Positions 36,119-45,006 of a stretch of DNA of 64,000 nucleotides are shown piece after piece. The DNA comes from Nocardioides scoriae (lineage in GTDB: Bacteria > Actinomycetota > Actinomycetes > Propionibacteriales > Nocardioidaceae), in contig NZ_LT629757.1 in the NCBI RefSeq assembly GCF_900104965.1, positions 2,666,001-2,730,000 of the forward strand. Reading direction: 5' to 3'. The translations under genes and the position numbers were made by a program. Each line of letters opens with the position of its first letter. Within the stretch, counting starts at the first letter, position 1. Below the pieces are notes generated by a model, which was given only the letters and a program-made list of their open reading frames with translations, made no database searches and was not told the origin of the DNA.

Positions 36119-37585
36119 ATGCCCGCCACCACCGCGACCCGCCCGGCACCCACCGTGCCGCAGGCCTGTGGTGCGCCGGTCCGGGGCGCCGCAGACCAGG
36201 TCATCCACGAAGCACGCCGCGCCAGGCAGACCGCCCATGCCGCCGAGGTCCGCCAGCTCGAGCTCGCCGTCGAGTGGGCCCTGCTCCACCCCGTCCCGGA
36301 TGACGGCTACGCCGCGGACTGGTCGCAGAGCGGTGGCCTCTGGGCCGAGGGATCGTCCAGGCTGGCCGGCGAGGGTGCTCCGGAGTGTGCGGAGTTCGCG
36401 CCCGTCGAGCTCGCCGCCGCCCTCGGCATCACCCTCGACGCGGGCCGGGCCCTGATCGCCGACGGCCTCGACCTGACCCACCGCCTGCCTCGCCTGTGGG
36501 CGCACCTCCAGGCCGGGCGGGTGGAGCCGTGGCGGGCACGGCGGATCGCGCAGGACTCACGCGACCTCGGCCCCGACGCCGTCGCCCACGCCGACCGGCT
36601 CATCTCCGCCACCCCCACGAGGATCAGCAAGATCGACGCCCGCCGCCTCGTCGACGAAGCCCGCCTCTACTTCGACCCCGACCGCGCGTGCGAGGACGAA
36701 CGCCGCCAGCTCGCCCACCGTGGTGTGTGGCTCCGCACCGGGGCCAGCCCAGCGACGACCGACGTGCTCATGACCATGGACACCCCCGACGCGATCGCGT
36801 TCGACGACACCCTCAGCGACCTCGCCACCCAGCTCGGACGCCTCGGCGACCGCGACACCCTCGACATCCGTCGCGCCCGAGCCGCCGGACTCCTCGCCAG
36901 CCCCCAGCAAGCCCTGGACCTGTTGGCCGGCGAGACCACCGACCTCGACCACGTCCGGGGCGCGCTCGGGTCCGTCGAGCTGGTCGTCCACGTCACGCCC
37001 GCCGACCTCGCACCCGCCGACGACACCGGGGCCGGCGCCGCGACCGTCGAACGGCTCGGCGCGGTCACCACCGAGGTCCTCGCCGACTGGGTCCGCCGGA
37101 CCACCGGCCGCACCGGGACCATCCGGATCCGACCCGTGCTCACCATCCCGACCAGCGACGCCGCAGCCGCCAGCGCCGGATCCGTTGCTGGCCTGACTGC
37201 TCACCGCGAAGTCGACGCCCACGACCCGCCGAGCTGGATGCGCGAGGCCGCCGTCCTGCGCGACGCCACCTGCGTCTTCCCCGGCTGCCGCCGCGACTCA
37301 CGGCGCGCCGACCTCGACCACATCGAGCCCTGGGTCGCACCGGACGACGGCGGCCCTCCGGGCCAGACGCGCCTGTCGAACCTGGCGCCTTTGTGCCGGA
37401 CCCACCACCGCGCCAAGACCCACACCGACTGGAGCTACGAGCGCCGACCCGACGGGTCGTACAGGTGGACCAGCCCGACCGGGCACACCCACGAGACCCG
37501 GCCCCACCCACGGCGGCCGCCCGATCGGTCGCCAGCCTCGACCGTCCCGAGCCCGCCACCGATCCCGCGGCAGCGACGACCCTGA
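36119..37585 (+). CDS. DUF222 / HNH endonuclease domain protein (13E12 family)
   Basis: A 488-residue protein. A DUF222 region (about 30-340) is followed by an HNH nuclease domain with CVFPGCRRDSRRADLDHIEPW (in part; around residue 400), LSNLAPLCRTHHRAKTH and a Pro/Arg-rich tail. The Cys pairs and H-N-H residues are intact. Relatives form the 13E12 repeat family of mycobacteria, found in many copies and in several cases damage-inducible. Here the gene sits between inverted arrays of palindromic repeats inside a purine region, which suggests insertion. Cellular role unknown. Confidence 0.88.
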   Translation: MPATTATRPAPTVPQACGAPVRGAADQVIHEARRARQTAHAAEVRQLELAVEWALLHPVPDDGYAADWSQSGGLWAEGSSRLAGEGAPECAEFAPVELAAALGITLDAGRALIADGLDLTHRLPRLWAHLQAGRVEPWRARRIAQDSRDLGPDAVAHADRLISATPTRISKIDARRLVDEARLYFDPDRACEDERRQLAHRGVWLRTGASPATTDVLMTMDTPDAIAFDDTLSDLATQLGRLGDRDTLDIRRARAAGLLASPQQALDLLAGETTDLDHVRGALGSVELVVHVTPADLAPADDTGAGAATVERLGAVTTEVLADWVRRTTGRTGTIRIRPVLTIPTSDAAAASAGSVAGLTAHREVDAHDPPSWMREAAVLRDATCVFPGCRRDSRRADLDHIEPWVAPDDGGPPGQTRLSNLAPLCRTHHRAKTHTDWSYERRPDGSYRWTSPTGHTHETRPHPRRPPDRSPASTVPSPPPIPRQRRP

Positions 37586-37595
37586 GCACTCCGGA

Positions 37596-37620
37596 CCCGA
37601 CCAGCCCGCTGCTGGTCGGG
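37596..37620 (+). terminator. Hairpin after the HNH gene
   Basis: CCCGACCAGC (37596-37605) pairs perfectly with GCTGGTCGGG (37611-37620) over a 5-base loop, 10 bases after the stop codon. There is no T-run. Confidence 0.6.
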
Positions 37621-37650
37621 CTACCGGCGCGCCCGGAGGGGTGCGGACCG

Positions 37651-37910
37651 GCCCTTCGAGACACGACTCCGTCGTTCCTCAGGGACCGAGGGGCCGCCCT
37701 CAGGGGCCAAGAGGTGCGCGGCCCTTCGAGACGGGACTTCGTCCCTCCTCAGGGACCGGAGCCGGTCGCTGGCTGAGGAGGGCCGCCCGGCCCGTCTCGA
37801 AGCCGACCGACCCTTCGAGACACGACTTCGTCGTTCCTCAGGGACCGAACGGCCTGGCCCGTCGTCCTCATGGACCGAACGGCCTGGCCCGTCGTTCCTC
37901 AGGGACCGAG
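37651..37910. repeat. Array of palindromic repeats in opposite orientation (right island)
   Basis: Units read GCCCTTCGAGACACGAC...CCTCAGGGACCGA, the reverse complement of the left island. Full copies are at 37651-37690, 37721-37759 and 37811-37848; partial ones at 37859-37880 and 37889-37910; and one same-sense variant at 37771-37803. The last two partial copies are a roughly 31-base tandem (ACGGCCTGGCCCGTCGT core). No gene is seen in this 363-base gap. Confidence 0.85.
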
Positions 37911-37923
37911 GTGGGCGCGTGGA

Positions 37924-37943
37924 GTTAGGGGAACCTAACCTTG
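37924..37943 (+). promoter_or_regulatory. Candidate iron box (DtxR/IdeR type) over the ABC exporter promoter
   Basis: GTTAGG-GGAA-CCTAAC (37924-37939) is a perfect inverted repeat. The 19 bases 37925-37943 match the DtxR/IdeR consensus at about 13 of 18 scored positions. The predicted -10 TAACCT (37936-37941) lies inside it, 7 bases before the GTG start, so bound repressor would block the promoter. Confidence 0.6.
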
Positions 37944-37948
37944 ACCTC

Positions 37949-39745
37949 GTGACGACCCCTGCCGCCGCCCCGACGTCCCCGCTGCGCGCCCTCTCGAGGC
38001 GGTACGCCGGCTACCGCGCCCGGCTGGTGGCGGCGGTCGTGCTGTCGACGGTCAACAAGGTGGCCGACGTGGTGCCGGAGCTGCTCATCGGCGCGGCGGT
38101 GGACGTCGTGGTGCGCGGCGACCAGTCGTTCGTGGCCGACGTCGTGGGGGCTGAGTCGCGCTACGAGCAGCTGGTGTGGCTGGCGGTGGTCAACGCGGTG
38201 GTGTGGCTGGTCGAGTCGGCGAGCGAGTACCTCGCCGCCCTGACCTGGCGCAACCTGGCCCAGTCGATCGAGCACGACCTGCGGGTGGAGGCGTACTCCC
38301 ACGTGCAGCACCTCGACGTGTCCTGGCACGAGACCCGGCCGGCGGGCACGACGCTGGCCACGCTCAACGACGACGTCAACCAGCTCGAGCGGTTCCTCGA
38401 CGTCGGCGCGCCGGCGATCCTGCAGACGGTGCTCAACGTGCTCCTGGTCGGGGCCGTGTTCGCGCTGTCGTCGGTGACGCTGCTGCTGCTCGCCTTCGCC
38501 CCGATCCCGCTCATCGTGGCGGGCAGCCTGCTGTTCCAGAAGCGGCTCGACCCGCTCTACGCCCGGGTGCGCGAGACGGTGGCCGACCTGTCCGGGACGC
38601 TCAGCGCCAACCTGGGCGGCATCACCACCATCAAGGCGTTCACCGCCGAGCACCGCGAGCGGCAGCGGGTCGAGGAGGCCTCGCTGGCCTACCGCTCGGC
38701 CAACGAGGCGGCGATCCGCAGCTCGGCGGCGTTCGTGCCGCTGGTGCGGGTCGCGATCCTGGCCGGCTTCACCTGCACGCTGCTCATCGGCGGCTTCCAG
38801 GTGCTCGACGGCACCCTCGAGGTGGGGCTCTACTCGGTGCTGGTCTTCATGACCCAGCGGCTGCTGTGGCCGCTGACGGCGGTCGCGGAGGTGCTGGACC
38901 TCTACCAGCGGGGCCGTGCGTCGGCCGGCCGGATCCTGCGGCTGCTCGACGAGCCGGTCACGGTGCAGCCGGGCGAGGTGCTGCTGCACGAGCCCGCGGG
39001 CCGGATCGAGCTGCGCGGCGTCCGGGCGGGGTACGCCGACGGGCCCGACGTCCTGCACGGCATCGACCTGGTCGTCCCCGCGGGCCAGACCCACGCCGTG
39101 GTCGGGCCGACCGGCTCGGGCAAGTCGACGCTGCTGCGCCTGGTGCTGCGCTTCGAGGACACCCGGGCGGGCCAGGTCCTGCTCGACGACACCGACACCC
39201 GCGACCTCGACTGGGCGACGCTGCGCGGGGCGCTGGGCTACGTGTCGCAGGACGTCTACCTCTTCGCCGGCAGCGTCGCCGACAACATCGCCTACGGCCG
39301 CCCCGACGCGACCCGCGAGGAGGTCGAGCAGGCGGCTCGCGCGGCCGAGGCGGCCGCCTTCGTGGAGGCGATGCCGCAGGGCTACGACACCCCGGTCGGC
39401 GAGCGCGGCGTCACCCTCTCGGGCGGCCAGCGGCAGCGGCTCGCCCTGGCCCGCGCCCTGCTCCGCGACCCCGCGGTCCTGGTCCTCGACGAGGCCACCT
39501 CGGCGGTCGACAACGAGACCGAGGCCGCGATCCAGCGCTCGCTGGGGCTGGTGACCGCCGAGCGGACGGCCCTGGTGGTGGCCCACCGGCTCTCCACGGT
39601 CCGCCACGCCGACCGGATCTGGGTCCTCGACGCGGGGCGGATCAGCGAGTCGGGCACCCACGACGAGCTGGTCGCCGCCGGCGGGGCGTACGCCCAGCTG
39701 TGGGCCGTGCAGACCGGTGACCTGGAGGTCGTGCGCGCTCAGTAG
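37949..39745 (+). CDS. ABC exporter (fused membrane and ATPase domains)
   Basis: A 598-residue half-transporter. About six membrane segments (residues 20-300) precede an ATPase domain with Walker [10 protein letters not shown], signature [16 protein letters not shown], Walker [13 protein letters not shown] and the H-loop VAHRLS. It probably works as a homodimer. GTG 37949 is preferred because it lies just after the iron box and -10; the upstream ATG-like start would cross the operator. Iron control suggests export of a siderophore or metal-linked compound. The end overlaps the convergent deaminase gene by 7 bases. Confidence 0.9.
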   Translation: MTTPAAAPTSPLRALSRRYAGYRARLVAAVVLSTVNKVADVVPELLIGAAVDVVVRGDQSFVADVVGAESRYEQLVWLAVVNAVVWLVESASEYLAALTWRNLAQSIEHDLRVEAYSHVQHLDVSWHETRPAGTTLATLNDDVNQLERFLDVGAPAILQTVLNVLLVGAVFALSSVTLLLLAFAPIPLIVAGSLLFQKRLDPLYARVRETVADLSGTLSANLGGITTIKAFTAEHRERQRVEEASLAYRSANEAAIRSSAAFVPLVRVAILAGFTCTLLIGGFQVLDGTLEVGLYSVLVFMTQRLLWPLTAVAEVLDLYQRGRASAGRILRLLDEPVTVQPGEVLLHEPAGRIELRGVRAGYADGPDVLHGIDLVVPAGQTHAVVGPTGSGKSTLLRLVLRFEDTRAGQVLLDDTDTRDLDWATLRGALGYVSQDVYLFAGSVADNIAYGRPDATREEVEQAARAAEAAAFVEAMPQGYDTPVGERGVTLSGGQRQRLALARALLRDPAVLVLDEATSAVDNETEAAIQRSLGLVTAERTALVVAHRLSTVRHADRIWVLDAGRISESGTHDELVAAGGAYAQLWAVQTGDLEVVRAQ

Positions 39746-40218
39746 TGGGTGCGCGCGGCGTCGGCCAGCCAGGCGTCGAAGGGCATGACCGCGGTGTCGA
39801 GCCGCAGCTCCTGGATCGGCAGCGGCCAGGCGTCGCGCTCCTGCCCGAAGAGGTCGTAGAAGGCACGGTCGTCGAAGCCGCCCCGGGCGGCGTCGTCGCG
39901 GTCGGCGGCGTACACGACGCGGTCCAGGCGGGCCCACAGCGCCGAGGACAGGCACAGCGGGCAGGGCTCGCACGACGTGAACAGCACGCAGCCGGCCAGG
40001 GCGAAGTCACCCCGCTCCCGGCACGCGCCGCGGATCGCGACCACCTCGGCGTGGGCGGTCGGGTCGTTGTCGCGGGTGACGCGGTTGACGCCGGTCGAGA
40101 CGACCTCGCCGCCGCACACCACGAGCGCACCGAACGGCCCACCGCCCTCGGCGACGTTGCGGGTCGCGAGCGCAACCGCCTGGTCGAGCCAGCGGTGGTC
40201 TCCGGGGGTCTGCGTCAT
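39739..40218 (-). CDS. guaD: Guanine deaminase-type nucleoside/base deaminase
   Basis: A 159-residue cytidine-deaminase-fold enzyme with H56-A-E58 (TAHAEVVAI) and C83-x2-C86 (SCEPCPLCL) for zinc and catalysis. The C-terminal [12 protein letters not shown] tail resembles Bacillus-type guanine deaminase. It would convert guanine to xanthine and feed the xanthine dehydrogenase coded just upstream, with which it overlaps by 4 bases. tRNA adenosine deaminase is less likely in this operon. Confidence 0.88.
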   Translation of the reverse strand: MTQTPGDHRWLDQAVALATRNVAEGGGPFGALVVCGGEVVSTGVNRVTRDNDPTAHAEVVAIRGACRERGDFALAGCVLFTSCEPCPLCLSSALWARLDRVVYAADRDDAARGGFDDRAFYDLFGQERDAWPLPIQELRLDTAVMPFDAWLADAARTHY

Positions 40219-42908
40219 GCGTCCTCCTCCTGCAGCAGCCGCCAGAGGCGGTCGCGGCTCATCGGCAGCTCGTGGGGACGTACGCCGAGCGCGTCGCGCA
40301 CCGCGTTGGCCAGGGCCGGGGCGACCGGGTTGTACGGCGCCTCGCTCATCGACTTGGCGCCGCGCACGCCCAGCTCGTCCCAGGTGTCGGCGAGCAGCAC
40401 CTCGGTGGTCGGCACGTCGCCCATCTGGGGGAACCGGTAGTCGCGCAGCACCCGGCTGGTGACGTGGCCGTCGCCCCCGGGGCCGTCGTCGACCACCACC
40501 TCCTCGTAGAGCGCCGACCCGATCCCCTGGGCCACCCCGCCCTCGACCTGGCCGCGCAGCTGCTCGGGGTTGATCACCACGCCGGCGTCGGCGGCCTGGA
40601 CCGAGTGCAGCACCCGGACCTCGCCGGTGCCGGGGTCGACGGCGACGACGAACCCGTGGACGTTGAAGGCGACCGAGCGCGGGGAGCCGTGGTGGGTGCC
40701 GGTGGCCGAGACCGGACCGAGCAGCGGGCCCTGCATCGGGTCGAGCAGCGAGCGCAGCGACCGGGCGGCCTGGGCCACGGCCCGGCCGGCGACCACCGAG
40801 CCGGTCGAGCCGTAGGCGCCGGTGTCGTAGCCGGTCGTGGCCGTGTCGGAGGTGCGCAGCACCACCCGGTCCACCGGCACGTCGAGCTCGGCGGCGGCGA
40901 TCTGGGTGTGGACCGTTGCGGTGCCGTTGCCGAACTCCGCGCTCCCCACCGCGACCACGACCTGGCCGTCGGGGTGCATCGTCACCGTCGCCTCCGCGTG
41001 GTGGCCGCGCGGCGGGATGGTGGCGATCATCGAGGCGGCCGCCCCGGTCCCGGTCCGCCAGCCGGGGGGTGCTGCGGGCAGGTCGTCGCGGGCCAGGGAC
41101 GCCTCCACGAGGTCGAGGCACTGGTCGAGGCCGTAGCTGCCGAAGACCAGGTCGGTGTCGGGCGGCCCGTTGACCACGAACCGGTCGCCGGGGACCACGA
41201 CGTTGCGCCGGCGCACGTCGAACGGGCTCAGACCCAGCTCGCGGGCCAGCTCGTCGAGGGCCGACTCGATGGCGAAGACCACCTGGCCCAGGCCGTAGCC
41301 GCGGAACGCCCCCGAGGGCACGTGGTTGGTGTAGACGGCCTCGGCGTCGAGCCGCTTGTTGGCGCAGCGGTAGAGCGCGATCGACTCGTGGCAGCCGTGG
41401 AACATCACGCCCGGGGCGTGGTTGCCGTAGGCGCCGGTGTCGGTCAGGACGTCGAGCTTCATCGCGGTCAGCACGCCGTCGGCACCGGCGCCGAGCTCCA
41501 CGCTCACCCGCATCGGGTGGCGGCCGGGGACGAGGGTGAACTGCTGCTCGCGGGTCAGCTCGAGCTGGACGGGCACGCCGAGGCGCAGCACCGCGAGCCC
41601 CACCAGGTCCTCGACGAGCAGCTCCTGCTTGCCCCCGAAGCCACCGCCGACCCGGGCGGCGACCACGCGCACCTGCTCGCGGCGGATCCCGAAGACGTGG
41701 GCCAGCTCGTCGCGCACCAGGAACGGCACCTGGGTGCTGCTGCGGATCACGAGCGTGCCCTGGTCGTCGAGCCAGCCGCGGGCGCCGTGGGTCTCGAGCG
41801 CGGCCTGGTTGACCCGCCCGGTGCGCCAGGTGCCGGCCACCCGGACGTGGGCGGCGGCGAGCCCGGCGGCCACGTCGCCGACCTCGCCGTGGGTCTGGGC
41901 CACGACGTTGCGCCCGGGCTCGGAGACCCGGGAGGCGACCGGGTCGAGGTCGGGGTGGAGCAGGGGCGCGCCGGGGAGGCGAGCCGCCTCGGGGTCGAGC
42001 ACGACGGGCAGCTCGTCGTACTCGACCACGAGGAGGTCCAGGGCCCGCGCCGCGAGGGCGGGGGTGTCGGCGACGACGGCCGCGACCCGCTGGCCGCGGA
42101 AGCGGACCACGTCGTCGAGCATGCGGGTGTCGTCGGGGTCGTCGGTGCGCGACTCGTGGCGGGCCGTGGAGTAGCGCACGTCGGGCACGTCGCGGTGGGT
42201 CAGCACCAGGTGGACGCCGGGCAGCGCCTCGGCCCGACCGGTGTCGATGCGGGTGATGCGGGCGTGGGCGACCGGGCTCTGGAGCAGCGCCAGGTGGAGC
42301 ACGCCCGCCTCGGGCTCGTCGAGGGTGAAGCGCTCCTGCCCCGACACCAGCCGCGGGCCGGCGGGGGCCGCGACCGAGCAGCCGAAGGCGCCGCCCTCGC
42401 CGGGGGCCGCGGGCTCGACGTTGGTGCGGCCCGCGAGCGCGTCGCGGATCGAGCGGTAGCCCGTGCAGCGGCACAGGTTGCCCTTGAACGCCCGGGCCAG
42501 CGCCTCGGGGTCGTCCCCGACCCGGCCCTCGTCGTCGGCGAGCGCGGCGGCGGTGGTGACGAACCCGGCCGTGCAGAAGCCGCACTGGAAGCCCTGGGCG
42601 GCGGTGAACCGCTGCTGCACCGGGTGCGGCTGCTCGGGCGTGCCGAGGCCGGCGACCGTGGTGACCTCGCGTCCCGCCGCACGGGCGGCCGGGAAGACGC
42701 ACGAGTGGACCGGTCGGTCGTCGACCAGGACCGTGCAGGCGCCGCAGTCACCGGCGTCGCAGCCCTTCTTGACCTCGAGGTGGTCGTGGCGGCGCAGCCA
42801 GGTCCGCAGGCACTGGCCGGGCGCCGGGTCGCCGGGCAGGTCGGTGCCGTTGACCCGCACCGGGACGGTGCGCGCCTCGACCTCCGGGCGGTCGTCGAGC
42901 TCGGTCAC
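40215..42908 (-). CDS. Xanthine dehydrogenase, fused iron-sulfur and molybdopterin subunits
   Basis: An 897-residue protein. Residues 15-165 are the two [2Fe-2S] domains, with C50, C55, C58, C70 and C109, C112, C146, C148. From about 180 on is the molybdopterin domain, with GGGFGGKQE and the active-site Glu in KSMSEAPYNPVAPALANA. In many bacteria these are separate chains; FAD is on the neighbouring gene. It oxidises hypoxanthine and xanthine to urate. GTG 42908 overlaps the FAD-subunit stop. No XdhC-type cofactor-insertion gene is in the window. Confidence 0.93.
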   Translation of the reverse strand: MTELDDRPEVEARTVPVRVNGTDLPGDPAPGQCLRTWLRRHDHLEVKKGCDAGDCGACTVLVDDRPVHSCVFPAARAAGREVTTVAGLGTPEQPHPVQQRFTAAQGFQCGFCTAGFVTTAAALADDEGRVGDDPEALARAFKGNLCRCTGYRSIRDALAGRTNVEPAAPGEGGAFGCSVAAPAGPRLVSGQERFTLDEPEAGVLHLALLQSPVAHARITRIDTGRAEALPGVHLVLTHRDVPDVRYSTARHESRTDDPDDTRMLDDVVRFRGQRVAAVVADTPALAARALDLLVVEYDELPVVLDPEAARLPGAPLLHPDLDPVASRVSEPGRNVVAQTHGEVGDVAAGLAAAHVRVAGTWRTGRVNQAALETHGARGWLDDQGTLVIRSSTQVPFLVRDELAHVFGIRREQVRVVAARVGGGFGGKQELLVEDLVGLAVLRLGVPVQLELTREQQFTLVPGRHPMRVSVELGAGADGVLTAMKLDVLTDTGAYGNHAPGVMFHGCHESIALYRCANKRLDAEAVYTNHVPSGAFRGYGLGQVVFAIESALDELARELGLSPFDVRRRNVVVPGDRFVVNGPPDTDLVFGSYGLDQCLDLVEASLARDDLPAAPPGWRTGTGAAASMIATIPPRGHHAEATVTMHPDGQVVVAVGSAEFGNGTATVHTQIAAAELDVPVDRVVLRTSDTATTGYDTGAYGSTGSVVAGRAVAQAARSLRSLLDPMQGPLLGPVSATGTHHGSPRSVAFNVHGFVVAVDPGTGEVRVLHSVQAADAGVVINPEQLRGQVEGGVAQGIGSALYEEVVVDDGPGGDGHVTSRVLRDYRFPQMGDVPTTEVLLADTWDELGVRGAKSMSEAPYNPVAPALANAVRDALGVRPHELPMSRDRLWRLLQEEDA

Positions 42909-43717
42909 GCCAGCACCTCCTCGACGGCCTCGACGGCGAGCCGGGCCGTCATGGCCGCGCGCCAGTCGGGGGCGCCGTGCGCGTCGGCGTACCAGCAGTC
43001 GAGGGCCGCGACCGCGTCGTGCAGCGCGGCCGCCCAGCCCTCGACCGGCAGGTCGAGCACGACCGGGCGGGTGGTCGCGGCGGTGACCGCGACACGCACC
43101 GCCGACCCCGAGCGGGAGCCCCGGCGGGAGGCGGTGACGACGGCGCTGGAGCGGCCGTGGGGCGCGAGCGACTGCCGCCGGAAGGCGTGCGTCGCGCCGA
43201 GGGCGGCCGCGGGCACCTCGAAGGCCCGGACCACCTCGTCGGGGGCCAGCGTGGTCGTCCGGACCCCGGTGACCAGGTCGGCCACGGGCTGGCGGCGCAC
43301 GCCGTCGGAGCCGCTCCACACCACCGCGGTCGCGTCCAGCGCCACCAGCAGCGAGGTCATCGCCCCCGCCGGCAGCGCCAGGCAGACGTTGCCGCCGAGC
43401 GTGGCCAGGTGGGCGACCTTGAAGGACATCAGGAAGGCGTCGGCGCAGGCCCGCGCCAGCGGTGCCGCCGCACCGAGCACGTCGTCGGGCAGCGCGAGCA
43501 GCTCCTCGACGGTGCACGTGGCGGCCAGCTCGAGCCCCTCCCCGGTGCGGGTCCAGGGCGCCCAGCCCAGCGTGGTCAGGTCGACCAGGCCGGTGGTGCC
43601 CGGCTGGGGCTCGGAGAACAGCCAGGTGCCGCCGCCGACGACCCGCTCCCCCGGCGCCAGCCTGAGGTCGGAGCGCTGGGACGCGGAGCGCCACGAGGCC
43701 ACCTCGACGAGGTCCAT
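42905..43717 (-). CDS. Xanthine dehydrogenase FAD-binding subunit
   Basis: A 270-residue CO-dehydrogenase-flavoprotein-type subunit. FAD motifs are ERVVGGGTWLF and HLATLGGNVCLALPAGA. It passes electrons from the iron-sulfur clusters to NAD. It overlaps the fused subunit gene by 4 bases and the amidohydrolase gene by one base. Confidence 0.9.
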   Translation of the reverse strand: MDLVEVASWRSASQRSDLRLAPGERVVGGGTWLFSEPQPGTTGLVDLTTLGWAPWTRTGEGLELAATCTVEELLALPDDVLGAAAPLARACADAFLMSFKVAHLATLGGNVCLALPAGAMTSLLVALDATAVVWSGSDGVRRQPVADLVTGVRTTTLAPDEVVRAFEVPAAALGATHAFRRQSLAPHGRSSAVVTASRRGSRSGSAVRVAVTAATTRPVVLDLPVEGWAAALHDAVAALDCWYADAHGAPDWRAAMTARLAVEAVEEVLA

Positions 43718-45006
43718 CACGCCTCCTCGACGCGGCGGGCCACGGCCAGCACGGTCTGCTCGAAGGCGTCGAGGCCCCGGGCGACGTCGACCTCCCGGAC
43801 GTCCTCGCCGGGGTGGTGGCTGATGCCGTCGAAGCAGCGCACGAACAGCATCCCGATGTCGGCGACCGACGCCATCGCCATCGCGTCGTGACCGGCGCGG
43901 CTCCACAGCGCCATCGGGGCGGCGTCGCCGGTGCTGCGGATGCCCTCGACCACCGCCTCCTGGAGCCACGGCGCGCACGGGGCGGCCGCCGCCTCGTGGT
44001 GCTCGACGTGCTCGAAGCGCAGGCCGCGGGCGGTGCAGGCGTCCCCGATCTCGGCCTGCATCCGCAGCCACAGCGCGTCGCGCTCCTCGTCGGTCTCGGC
44101 CCGCAGGTCGAGGCTGAAGTCGGCCCGACCGGGGATCACGTTGACCGCTCCGGGCCACACCTCGATGCGGCCGACGGTGGCGATGCCGTCGCCGCCGCGC
44201 CCGATGCGCTCGATGGTCGCGATCGCCTCGCTGGCGCCGACGAGCGCGTCCCTGCGGCGGGGGTACGGCGTGCCGCCGGCGTGGCGAGCCTCCCCGATCA
44301 CCGAGAGCCGGAACCGGCGGGCCCCGGCGATCGTGGTCACGTAGCCGAGCGAGGCGTCGGCCGCCTCCAGGAAGGGGCCCTGCTCGATGTGGGCCTCGAG
44401 GTAGCCCACGATCCCCTCCGGCGGCCGGGCCGCGTCGTGCACCAGCGCGGGGTCGAGGCCGAACTCGCGGAACGCGCGGTAGAGCGTGGTGCCGGTGCGG
44501 TCGCGCAGGTCCCAGTCGGCCTCGTCCCACAGCCCCGCCACGGCCTTGCTGCCGAGCAGCGCGGTGCCGAACCGGGCGCCCTCCTCGTCGCTGAAGCCGA
44601 CCACCTCGAGCGCGAACGGCAGCTCGGCGACCCGGTCGCGGCCGCCGCGGGCGAGGCGCTCGACGACGGCGATCGCCATCACGACGCCGAGCATGCCGTC
44701 GTAGCTGCCCGCGTCGGGCACGGTGTCGAGGTGGGAGCCCAGCACCAGGGCCGGCAGCCCGGGCTCGCGGCCCTCGCGACGGCCCCAGACGTTGCCGGCC
44801 GCGTCCTGCCAGGTCCGCAGCCCCGCCTCGCGCATCCAGTGGGCGGCGCGGGCGTTGGCGGCGGCGTGCTCGGGGGTGAGGTAGACCCGCTCCAGGCCGC
44901 GGCTGGAGGAGGAGAACGCGTCGAGCTCGGCGCAGCGGGCCAGCACGGCCGCGGCGGTGGTGCCGTCGAGCGCGGGGGCGTCGTGGGCGGTGCGGGTGAG
45001 CGTCAT
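43717..45006 (-). CDS. allC: Allantoate amidohydrolase (M20/AllC family)
   Basis: A 429-residue Zn/Mn-dependent hydrolase. Metal-site motifs are GSHLDTVPDAGSYDG, FSDEEGARFG and the HIEQGPFLE stretch; the C-terminal metal His lies in DGISHHPGEDV. It converts allantoate to ureidoglycine, CO2 and ammonia. Carbamoyl-amino-acid hydrolases have the same fold, but the coupled PucG gene supports the purine role. Confidence 0.9.
   Translation of the reverse strand: MTLTRTAHDAPALDGTTAAAVLARCAELDAFSSSSRGLERVYLTPEHAAANARAAHWMREAGLRTWQDAAGNVWGRREGREPGLPALVLGSHLDTVPDAGSYDGMLGVVMAIAVVERLARGGRDRVAELPFALEVVGFSDEEGARFGTALLGSKAVAGLWDEADWDLRDRTGTTLYRAFREFGLDPALVHDAARPPEGIVGYLEAHIEQGPFLEAADASLGYVTTIAGARRFRLSVIGEARHAGGTPYPRRRDALVGASEAIATIERIGRGGDGIATVGRIEVWPGAVNVIPGRADFSLDLRAETDEERDALWLRMQAEIGDACTARGLRFEHVEHHEAAAAPCAPWLQEAVVEGIRSTGDAAPMALWSRAGHDAMAMASVADIGMLFVRCFDGISHHPGEDVREVDVARGLDAFEQTVLAVARRVEEA

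Noticed and set aside
35666-37910. CRISPR array
   Set aside because: The repeats are palindromic, unequal in spacing and partly degenerate, lie in both orientations, and have no cas genes nearby.
35533-39745. Prophage or insertion sequence
   Set aside because: No transposase, integrase, phage gene, target duplication or tRNA attachment site was seen around the HNH/ABC island.
40272-43823. A 1183-codon open frame on the plus strand
   Set aside because: It runs antisense through the xanthine dehydrogenase and FAD-subunit genes, which have full active-site motifs. The plus-strand product has no recognisable domain.
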